Origin: an uncultured Ruminococcus sp.
GTDB lineage: Bacteria; Bacillota; Clostridia; Oscillospirales; CAG-272
Direction of reading: 5' to 3'
Length of the DNA stretch: 8,379 nt
Assembly (NCBI GenBank): GCA_902783705.1
Contig: CACZSA010000275.1
Location: 1-8,379, forward strand
Shown piece by piece: positions 1 through 5,364 of the stretch. Position 1 is the stretch's first letter, and every line of letters starts with the position of its first letter. The notes under the pieces are model-generated. The model was not told where the DNA came from and searched no databases. It saw nothing but the letters and a program-made list of their open reading frames with translations. The translations under genes and the position numbers were made by a program.

Positions 1-1
1 C

Positions 2-571
2 AAGGTCATCCGCGTGGAGCTGAAAAACATCATCCCGCCGAAGGGCATTCAGGAATCGATGGAAAAGCAGATGAAGGCGGAACGCGAGAAGCGCGAAACC
101 CTCCTGCTCGCCGAAGCGCACAAGGAAGCGGACATCAAGGAGGCCGAGGGCCACAAGCTGGCGGTCGTCCTCGAGGCGGAAGGCGAACGCGACGCACGGA
201 TCGCCAGAGCGGAAGGCGAAGCGCGCGCGGTCTACCTCGCGAAGAAGGCGGAGGCGGACGGTCTGCGCGAGCTGATGGCGGCGGGCGTCGACGAATCGGT
301 CCTGCGGCTGAAGCAGTTTGAAGCGATGCAGAAGATCGCGGACGGACGCGCGGCGAAGATCATCATCCCGACCGATATGGTGGAGATGGTGAAAAAGTCC
401 GTGACGTTCTCCGAAACGGCGTCCCTCGGCGGCGCGGTCACCGAGCCCGAGGAGCACGTCGAAGAGACGCCGGAATCCCGGTGCTTCGACAAGGAAAAGG
501 AGTTCGGCGACTACGACGGAAACGGCTACGACGAGATCCGCCGCTCGACCGACGAGAAGCTCGGCAAATAA
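2..571 (+). CDS. SPFH/band-7 (stomatin/flotillin-like) protein, 5' end missing
   Basis: The frame is open from the left edge, so this is the C-terminal 189 residues of a longer protein; the GTG at position 14 is internal and not a real start. The fragment opens with KVIRVELKNIIPP, the end of a band-7 domain as in stomatin, HflK/HflC and YbbK/QmcA-type proteins. A long charged coiled coil follows (about residues 16-90). Its AEA/AEG motif recurs at fragment residues 37, 48, 59 and 70, an 11-residue period typical of SPFH helices. A short segment KIADGRAAKIIIPTDM (111-126) is the usual oligomerisation end of the family. The last 50 residues are acidic, low in complexity and probably disordered. 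Such proteins form rings anchored in the membrane and organise or protect membrane proteins; the anchor would lie in the missing part. In many bacteria an NfeD-like gene sits next to it, but none is visible downstream. Family assignment is firm; the exact role is not known. Confidence 0.88.
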   Translation, partial: KVIRVELKNIIPPKGIQESMEKQMKAEREKRETLLLAEAHKEADIKEAEGHKLAVVLEAEGERDARIARAEGEARAVYLAKKAEADGLRELMAAGVDESVLRLKQFEAMQKIADGRAAKIIIPTDMVEMVKKSVTFSETASLGGAVTEPEEHVEETPESRCFDKEKEFGDYDGNGYDEIRRSTDEKLGK

Positions 572-588
572 AACATCATGCAGAACGG

Positions 589-619
589 AATCCGTTCCTC
601 AGGGGACGGATTTCTTTTT
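589..619 (+). terminator. Rho-independent terminator after the SPFH gene
   Basis: A 10-bp stem pairs 589-598 (AATCCGTTCC) with 603-612 (GGGACGGATT), with one T.G wobble and a TCAG loop. A T-rich tract, TCTTTTT, follows at 613-619. It lies 18 bp after the SPFH stop codon and upstream of a promoter, so it separates two transcription units. Confidence 0.85.
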
Positions 620-648
620 GTCCGCCCGCCGAATTTCACGGGAATGTC

Positions 649-677
649 TTGACTTCGGTGGGGAAAACTGCTATACT
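649..677 (+). promoter_or_regulatory. Sigma-A promoter with extended -10 for the hydrolase gene
   Basis: The -35 box TTGACT (649-654) and the -10 box TATACT (672-677) are separated by exactly 17 bp. The -10 is preceded by TG plus one base (669-671), the extended -10 motif. Transcription should start near 684, about 23 bases before the ATG at 707. The ribosome-binding site GCGGAGGGG is at 695-703. Each hexamer differs from consensus at one position. No obvious operator repeat overlaps it. Confidence 0.85.
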
Positions 678-706
678 GTATTTCGAAAAAGAATGCGGAG
701 GGGTTT

Positions 707-1447
707 ATGGAATACACAACTTCCGAATGGTTCGGCTATGAACGCCGGGATTTCCTCTTCGAGGACCGCGACGCGCTCATCGTGCTGCCGAAGGGGACGC
801 CGAACGGACGCTGGGCCGTCAAGATGGAGTATTTCGGGGCGTTTCCCGATCTCGAACTGGAGCTGCTCTCCCGCGGATGGTGCCTTGCGTACCTCAAAAA
901 CGTCAACCGCTGGGGCACGGACGTCGACTCCGACGCCAAGGCCCGGTTCGCGGAATGCATGGCGGCTCAATACGGCCTCGAGGACCGCTTCGCCTGCGTC
1001 GGCATGAGCTGCGGCGGGATCTGCTCGGTCTCGTTCGCCGCGCGCCACCCGGACAAGGTCTCCTTCCTCGATCTCGACGCGCCCGTGATGAACCTGCTCT
1101 CCTGCCCGATGGGATTCGGGATCGGCGAGCCGCTCGGCGGAGGCTCCGGATGGGACGAGATCCAGCGGGCCTTCGGGTTTGAAAGCGTCTCCGAGCTTCT
1201 CCTGTACCGGAACCACCCGATCGACATGATCCCCATCCTGGTCCGCGAACGCATCCCCGCCGCCCTGATCTACGGGCTCGAGGACGACTGCGTGCCCTAC
1301 GTCGAAAACGGGATCGCCATGGAGCGGGCATACCGCGCGGCGGGCATTCCGCTCTGGGTAGAGGGCAAGCCCGGTCAGGGACATCATCCGCACGGCCCGA
1401 AGAACCCGGCCCGCTTCGCCGACTTCATCGAAGCGAACGCCCGGTAA
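707..1447 (+). CDS. Alpha/beta hydrolase, probable intracellular esterase
   Basis: This 246-residue protein has the alpha/beta-hydrolase catalytic pieces in order. The nucleophile elbow is G99-M-S101-C-G-G, with Ser101 as nucleophile. The acid is in YGLEDDCVPY, most likely Asp193 (Asp194 is the alternative), in the usual position before a VP pair. The histidine lies in GQGHHPHG (223-230), a motif seen in prolyl-oligopeptidase-like and acetyl-esterase-like hydrolases that often sit beside carbohydrate genes. There is no signal peptide or membrane segment, so it is cytoplasmic. The start is supported by GGAGG at 697-701, five bases before the ATG, and by the promoter just upstream. The oxidoreductase gene follows after 56 bp with no terminator between, so the two are probably co-transcribed. 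A role in removing acyl groups from sugars or related compounds is inference; the true substrate cannot be read from the sequence. Confidence 0.82.
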   Translation: MEYTTSEWFGYERRDFLFEDRDALIVLPKGTPNGRWAVKMEYFGAFPDLELELLSRGWCLAYLKNVNRWGTDVDSDAKARFAECMAAQYGLEDRFACVGMSCGGICSVSFAARHPDKVSFLDLDAPVMNLLSCPMGFGIGEPLGGGSGWDEIQRAFGFESVSELLLYRNHPIDMIPILVRERIPAALIYGLEDDCVPYVENGIAMERAYRAAGIPLWVEGKPGQGHHPHGPKNPARFADFIEANAR

Positions 1448-1503
1448 AGCCGCATAACAACAAACGAACAATTATCCAATTCCAATAAACGGAGGATTTC
1501 ACA

Positions 1504-2490
1504 ATGGTAAAGGTTGCAATGCTCTCCAAATGGCACGTGCACGCGGGCGGATATGCCGGCATGCTGAAGAACAGCGGCAAGGCCGAGATCGTCGCCGTCT
1601 GGGATGACGATCAGGCGCGCGGCGAGGCATGGGCGAAGGAGCTCGGCGCGGAATTCATCGCCGATCTCGACACGCTCCTCGCGCGGAACGATATCGAAGC
1701 CGTGATCTGCGACGCGCCGACGACCGCGCACCGCGATATCCTTGTCAAGGCCGCGAAGGCCGGAAAACACATCTTCACCGAAAAGGCCCTCGCGCCGACC
1801 GTGGCGGAATGCCTCGACGTGAAAAAGGCCGTCGAAGAGGCGGGCGTGACCTTCGTCATCAGCTATCCGCAGAGAGGCCGTCCGTGCGTTCAGTTCGCGA
1901 AGAAGATGATCGACGAGGGCGCGTTCGGCAAGATCACCCTGGTCCGCACCCGCGACGCGCACAACGGCGTCTCCGGCAACTGGCTACCCGACTACTGGTT
2001 CGACAAGAACGCGGCGGCGGGCGGCGCGATGATGGACCTCGGCTGCCATCCGATGTATCTCCTCGCGTACTTCCTCGGCAAGCCGAAGAGAGTCACCGGC
2101 ATGTTCACCGCGCCCTTCGGCAAGCCCGTTGACGAGAACGCGGTCGCCATCGCGGAATTCGAGGACGGCGCGCTCGGCGTTGCGGAAACCGGATTCATCT
2201 CCGCCGGCTCCCCGCAGACCGTGGAAATCTACGGCACCGAGTGCTCGATGATCGCGCACGGCGAGGACGTCCAGTTCCAGAGCGCGAAGTTCCGCTCGAT
2301 CCACAACGGCTTCTTCAAGCCGAATCTCCCCGAAGGAAAGCCCGCGCCGCTCATGCAGTTCATCGACGCCGTGGCAAATAAGACCGGCTCTCCCGCTGGT
2401 CTCGGCATCGACGACGCCATCGCGCTCACCGAGCTGCTCGAGAACGCGTACAAGGGCGACGAAAACAACGCGATCGAAGTGATCGACTGA
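1504..2490 (+). CDS. Gfo/Idh/MocA-family NAD(P)-dependent oxidoreductase
   Basis: The protein is 328 residues long, the usual family length. The N-terminal Rossmann domain covers about residues 1-120 and the alpha/beta substrate domain the rest. The family's EK motif is at TEKALAP (E93-K94), with Ala where most members have Pro. The catalytic segment GGAMMDLGCHPMYL carries Asp178 and His182 in the D-x-G-x-H pattern that binds substrate and shuttles the proton. The nucleotide-binding loop near residue 8 reads LSKWHVHAGGYAG instead of the classical GxGxxG, as in a subset of the family. Known members oxidise or reduce sugars, inositols and sugar acids; the substrate here is unknown. GGAGG at 1491-1495, eight bases before the ATG, supports the start. 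It probably shares the promoter of the upstream hydrolase, which suggests a small carbohydrate-modifying operon. Confidence 0.93.
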   Translation: MVKVAMLSKWHVHAGGYAGMLKNSGKAEIVAVWDDDQARGEAWAKELGAEFIADLDTLLARNDIEAVICDAPTTAHRDILVKAAKAGKHIFTEKALAPTVAECLDVKKAVEEAGVTFVISYPQRGRPCVQFAKKMIDEGAFGKITLVRTRDAHNGVSGNWLPDYWFDKNAAAGGAMMDLGCHPMYLLAYFLGKPKRVTGMFTAPFGKPVDENAVAIAEFEDGALGVAETGFISAGSPQTVEIYGTECSMIAHGEDVQFQSAKFRSIHNGFFKPNLPEGKPAPLMQFIDAVANKTGSPAGLGIDDAIALTELLENAYKGDENNAIEVID

Positions 2491-2525
2491 ATCCGGCATC
2501 CACATACGATTCGATAACCATCCGC

Positions 2526-2569
2526 GGGGGCGGGGCGGACGATCATCCGTTCCGTCCCCCTCACATTTT
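2526..2569 (+). terminator. Likely terminator after the oxidoreductase gene
   Basis: Positions 2526-2539 pair with 2546-2559 around the loop CGATCA, giving a 14-bp stem. Three pairs (2535:2550, 2534:2551, 2530:2555) are G.T, which are stable only as G.U in RNA read from the + strand; the opposite strand would have A.C mismatches there. The tail TCACATTTTC is a weak U-tract, so termination may be partial. It lies 35 bp after the stop codon. Confidence 0.6.
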
Positions 2570-2580
2570 CCACCTCCACC

Positions 2581-2586
2581 TATTAT
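2581..2586 (+). promoter_or_regulatory. Possible -10 box just before the M48 protease gene
   Basis: TATTAT lies 10 bases upstream of the ATG at 2597, in an AT-rich patch of a GC-rich region. If used, transcription would start around 2591-2596 and the mRNA would be nearly leaderless. No convincing -35 hexamer is found 16-18 bp upstream, so the call is weak. Confidence 0.25.
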
Positions 2587-2596
2587 TTTCAAACGA

Positions 2597-3820
2597 ATGT
2601 ATCATATCCTGTTTCTCGCAATCCTGACCCTTCACCTGATCTACGATCTCGTCCTCTCGATCCTCGCGGCGTCCCAGCGCGGGAAACCGCTGCCCGAGAC
2701 GGTCCGGGACATCTACGACGCGGACGAATACGCGCGCTGGCTCGACTATTCGGCGGAGAAGCGCACGGTCGGCGTCGTCGAGCGGGTCTTTGACTTCGCC
2801 GTCCTCTGCATCCTCTTCGGCACGAACGTCCTCGCCGCCGCGTATCACGCGCTCCCGGGCGGGGAGGGGGGAAAGTCGCTTCTGCTCCTCGTCCTCTTCA
2901 CGGCATTGCTCAGCGTCCTCTCCGTGCCCTTCGACTGGGTGCGGTCGATGAAGATCGAAGGGAAGTACGGCTTCAACAAGAGCACCGGGGCCACCTTTGC
3001 CCGCGACGAGATCACCGATTTTCTCGTCAATCTCGTTCTGAATACCCTCCTGTATCTCTGCGTCGCGTTCGTCTACCGTCGGTTCGGCGTCCGCGGCTTC
3101 TGGATCGTCTTCCTCGCGCTCGCTGTGTTCGTCCTCGTCTTCTCCATGCTGACGACCACCTTCCAGCGGCTTTACAACAAGTTCACCGTGCTGGAGGAGG
3201 GTGAGCTGCGCGACGGGCTGACCGCGCTCTTCCAGGCGTCCGGCTATGAGCTCGAAAACATCTACGTCATGGACGCCTCGCGCCGGACGACCAAGGTCAA
3301 CGCCTTCTGCTCCGGGCTCGGGCGGTTCAAGAAGATCGTCCTCTACGACAACCTCGTGAACAACTACACCGCCCGCGAGATCACCGCCGTCTTCGCCCAT
3401 GAGCTCGGGCACTACAAGCGGCGGGACACGCTGAAAAACACGGCGTACAGCCTCCTGCTCATGGGCGTCGTCACCGGGTTGATCGTGTGGTTCGCCGCGA
3501 CGCCCGCCCTGTCCGTCGAGTACGGCTTCGAGGGCGTGAGCGTGATCTTCGGCCTGCTCGCGATGCAGGCGGTGATCCTCGGACCCGTGACGACCCTCTT
3601 GATGATCCCGCGCGCGGCAATGGCGAGGGCGTTCGAATACAAGGCGGACGCGAACGCGGCGGAGGCCGGCTACGGCGAGGAGCTGATCTCCGCGCTGAAG
3701 CAGCTCTCGAAGGACAATTTCAGCGACCTCAATCCCCATCCGGCGATCGTCGCCCTCGAATACGACCATCCGACGACGGCGGAGCGGATCCGCGCGATCC
3801 GGGAGCGGGAGGGCGTATGA
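2597..3820 (+). CDS. M48-family (Ste24/CAAX-like) membrane zinc metalloprotease
   Basis: This 407-residue integral membrane protease matches the M48A architecture. The zinc motif HELGH is at 268-272, with Glu269 catalytic. The third ligand is Glu347 in FEYKAD, the family's E-x-x-x-D signature with Asp351. SRRTTKVNA (228-236), NFSDLNPHP (374-382) and HPTTAERI (391-398) are further conserved stretches. Hydrophobic segments lie near residues 3-24, 65-84, 94-112, 143-160, 167-187, 284-301 and 316-338. The family clips membrane or lipidated proteins; eukaryotic Ste24 processes CAAX proteins, and the bacterial substrates are mostly unknown. The start is set by the N-terminal membrane helix followed by GKPLPETVRDIY, as in homologues. 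There is no Shine-Dalgarno sequence before this ATG. The last codons overlap the yqeG start by ATGA, so the two genes are translationally coupled. Confidence 0.92.
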   Translation: MYHILFLAILTLHLIYDLVLSILAASQRGKPLPETVRDIYDADEYARWLDYSAEKRTVGVVERVFDFAVLCILFGTNVLAAAYHALPGGEGGKSLLLLVLFTALLSVLSVPFDWVRSMKIEGKYGFNKSTGATFARDEITDFLVNLVLNTLLYLCVAFVYRRFGVRGFWIVFLALAVFVLVFSMLTTTFQRLYNKFTVLEEGELRDGLTALFQASGYELENIYVMDASRRTTKVNAFCSGLGRFKKIVLYDNLVNNYTAREITAVFAHELGHYKRRDTLKNTAYSLLLMGVVTGLIVWFAATPALSVEYGFEGVSVIFGLLAMQAVILGPVTTLLMIPRAAMARAFEYKADANAAEAGYGEELISALKQLSKDNFSDLNPHPAIVALEYDHPTTAERIRAIREREGV

Positions 3821-4347
3821 TCCTTGAGCGATGGCTTCTGCCCGACCGGATGGTCCCGACCTTCCGGGATGTGACGCCGGACGCGCTTCGAGAAGCGGGG
3901 ATCCGGTTCATCTTCTCGGATATCGACAACACCCTCGCGACCTACGACGATCCCGAACCGCCCGAGGACGTGACGCGCTGGATCCGGGCGATGGAGGAGG
4001 CGGGGATCCGGGTGATCTTCGTCTCGAACAACGACCGGGGAAGGGTGGAACGCTTTGCCGCGCCGCTCGGATGCCCGGCCTACGCCAAGGCGCGCAAGCC
4101 GCTCGTCGGGACGCTTCGCCGCGCGATGACGGAGGCGGGCGCCGTGCGGGGGGATTCGCTCCTCCTCGGCGATCAGCTCCTCACCGACTGCGCCGCCGGA
4201 CGACGCGCCGGGATGCGGGTCATCATCGTTCCGCCGATCAAGGACAAGACGACCCTGTTCTTCCGCGCCAAGCGATGGATCGAGCGTCCGTATGTAAGAA
4301 AGTTTACAAGGAACCCGCCCGAGGGCGGACTTCACGGAGCCCGGTGA
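3817..4347 (+). CDS. yqeG: YqeG-family HAD IIIA-type phosphatase
   Basis: The product is 176 residues, the normal size of YqeG. HAD motif I is FSDIDNTL with nucleophile Asp35 and acid/base Asp37. Motif II is the Ser70 of VSNN. The motif III lysine is in KARKP (91-95). Motif IV is GDQLLTD with Asp119 and Asp124, which bind magnesium. The N-terminal LLPDRMVPTFRDVTPDAL is characteristic of the subfamily. The start ATG shares bases with the TGA of the protease gene, and GGGAGGG at 3807-3813 serves as ribosome-binding site. The frame is open further upstream (to 3487), but that part lies inside the protease gene and is a shadow. The physiological substrate of YqeG is not established. In Bacillus it lies beside yqeH and aroE, whereas here it is coupled to a membrane protease. 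The last ten residues (PPEGGLHGAR) are encoded by a hairpin repeat rather than by conserved protein sequence. Confidence 0.93.
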   Translation: MILERWLLPDRMVPTFRDVTPDALREAGIRFIFSDIDNTLATYDDPEPPEDVTRWIRAMEEAGIRVIFVSNNDRGRVERFAAPLGCPAYAKARKPLVGTLRRAMTEAGAVRGDSLLLGDQLLTDCAAGRRAGMRVIIVPPIKDKTTLFFRAKRWIERPYVRKFTRNPPEGGLHGAR

Positions 4348-4367
4348 AGTTTCCCTTCGGGAAGTTT
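4315..4367 (+). repeat. Small-hairpin array A with ACTTCAC/GAAGTTT spacers
   Basis: Three short palindromes follow one another. The first pairs CCGCC (4315-4319) with GGCGG (4324-4328). The spacer ACTTCAC (4329-4335) pairs with GTGAAGT (4344-4350) around an 8-base loop. TTCCC-TTC-GGGAA lies at 4351-4363, flanked by GAAGTTT at 4346-4352 and 4361-4367. AAGTTT also occurs at 4300-4305. The array covers the 3' end and stop codon of yqeG and ends just before the ribosome-binding site of the next gene. No T-run follows, so it is not a standard terminator. Confidence 0.7.
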
Positions 4368-4382
4368 AAAGAGGAGGGCACC

Positions 4383-5234
4383 ATGCAGGAAAAGCGTGTC
4401 ATGATCATCTCCGATATCCACAACTGCCATGCGGGCTGGTATCGGATGCCGAACGAGGAGCGCATGGCGGATCTCATCCGGTGCGTCGGGGAGGCCAAAG
4501 CCGCGCGCGAGTATGCGCTCACGCTCTGCCTCGGGGACGTGTCGCTCGATTTCTGGGCGTTCAACGAGGGCGGCTCGTACCTCTGGGATCCGCCCGTGAG
4601 CCGTACCGCGGAATTCATGGAGAAGGTGAAGCCCGTGTTCCCGGAGCCGTTCTATATCACGCCCGGCAATCACGAGCAGTATGCGCCCGCGGACTGGCTC
4701 CGCATCACCGGACAGCCGCGCGAGCAGATCGCAGAGACGGATTTCGCCGTCTTCGTGCTCCTCGACGCCTTCTCAGGCGACCTCGGACCGGGGGAGAACA
4801 GCGACGGGACCTATCTCCCGGTGAACGTCTCCCTGATCCGCGCGGCGCTCGGGCTGCCGGGGGATCGCCCCGTGTTCCTCCTCGCGCACTGGTTCGACAT
4901 GGAGCGGGAGAGCGGGGAATTCAAGACGCTCCTCAGCGAGAATCCCCGGATCCAGGCGCTGTTCTGCGGGCACGACCACCGCTCGTTCGTCGGGAGCACC
5001 GGGGAGACGGCGGGAAACCTCCCGATCCTGCACGACGGGCATTTCAGCTACAGCGGAGAGCGCGACCCGTACCTCGCGTACCGGGGCTGGCGGGAGCTGA
5101 TCGTGCGGGAGGACGGATCGTGGGAATCGTTCTACCGCGTCCCCGCACAGGCTGTCCCGTATCCCGGCTGGTCCGTCCGCATTGACGCCCACACGCAGGA
5201 CCCGTATCGACCTGCCGAAGGCAGACTTCACTGA
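4383..5234 (+). CDS. Calcineurin-like metallophosphoesterase
   Basis: This 283-residue protein carries all five metal-binding blocks of the metallophosphoesterase superfamily: D11-I-H13, G51-D52-V, G95-N-H97-E98, H169, and G196-H-D-H199. These bind two metal ions that cleave phosphomono- or diesters. There is no signal peptide or membrane helix, so it acts in the cytoplasm. The substrate (nucleotide, phospholipid or protein phosphate) cannot be deduced; no helicase or nuclease partner is nearby to suggest DNA repair as with SbcD. The start follows a perfect AGGAGG (4372-4377) by five bases. The same frame is open back to 3831, but that part overlaps yqeG in another frame and is discarded. The C-terminal PAEGRLH comes from the hairpin repeat at 5211-5231, with TGA directly after. 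The gene is bracketed by such repeats on both sides. Confidence 0.9.
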   Translation: MQEKRVMIISDIHNCHAGWYRMPNEERMADLIRCVGEAKAAREYALTLCLGDVSLDFWAFNEGGSYLWDPPVSRTAEFMEKVKPVFPEPFYITPGNHEQYAPADWLRITGQPREQIAETDFAVFVLLDAFSGDLGPGENSDGTYLPVNVSLIRAALGLPGDRPVFLLAHWFDMERESGEFKTLLSENPRIQALFCGHDHRSFVGSTGETAGNLPILHDGHFSYSGERDPYLAYRGWRELIVREDGSWESFYRVPAQAVPYPGWSVRIDAHTQDPYRPAEGRLH

Positions 5235-5317
5235 CCGGAAGGTCCGCTTCACGCGTTTCCCCTCTCCGGGAGATATGAATTCCCGATTCAGAGCGCGTGA
5301 AGTTCCGGCCGCACCGG
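5211..5317 (+). repeat. Small-hairpin array B with CTTCAC spacers
   Basis: Palindromic units alternate with a CTTCAC spacer. CTGCC-GAA-GGCAG (5212-5224) is followed by ACTTCAC (5225-5231). GACC-GGAA-GGTC (5233-5244) is followed by GCTTCAC (5246-5252). TCTC-CGG-GAGA lies at 5263-5273 and overlaps an alternative stem pairing CGGGA (5267-5271) with TCCCG (5281-5285). CGCGTGAAG (5294-5302) is the exact inverse of CTTCACGCG (5247-5255), enclosing the central hairpins. CCGG-CCGCA-CCGG (5305-5317) closes the array. The first unit encodes the end of the phosphoesterase. No T-run follows any stem. Confidence 0.72.
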
Positions 5318-5364
5318 CGTCTGACATTGTTATTATTCCAATCTTGAAAGGATAGAAAACCACC

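Noticed and set aside
503..538. EF-hand or dockerin-like loop DYDGNGYDE in the SPFH tail.
   Set aside because: It begins like a calcium loop, but position 8 is Asp instead of a hydrophobic residue and position 12 is Arg instead of Glu/Asp. The tail is generally acidic and probably disordered.
1448..1490. A separate promoter for the oxidoreductase in the AT-rich gap.
   Set aside because: The gap is AT-rich, but no -35/-10 pair with 16-18 bp spacing could be found; read-through from the upstream promoter explains expression.
2561..3769. A 402-codon open frame on the minus strand opposite the M48 protease.
   Set aside because: Its product is low in complexity and charged, with no motif, whereas the + strand encodes HELGH and the other M48 signatures.
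4351..4370. The TTCCC-TTC-GGGAA hairpin as an intrinsic terminator of yqeG.
   Set aside because: The stem is 5 bp and is followed by GTTTAAAG, with no usable U-tract, directly before a ribosome-binding site.
3831..4382. Possible N-terminal extension of the phosphoesterase, in a frame that stays open upstream.
   Set aside because: It overlaps yqeG in another frame, its product is Arg- and Asp-rich with no domain, and a perfect AGGAGG precedes the ATG at 4383.
4315..5317. The repeats as a CRISPR array or an integron attC site.
   Set aside because: The conserved part is only 6-7 bp, the units are self-complementary and vary in length, no regular spacers exist, and no cas or integrase gene is present.
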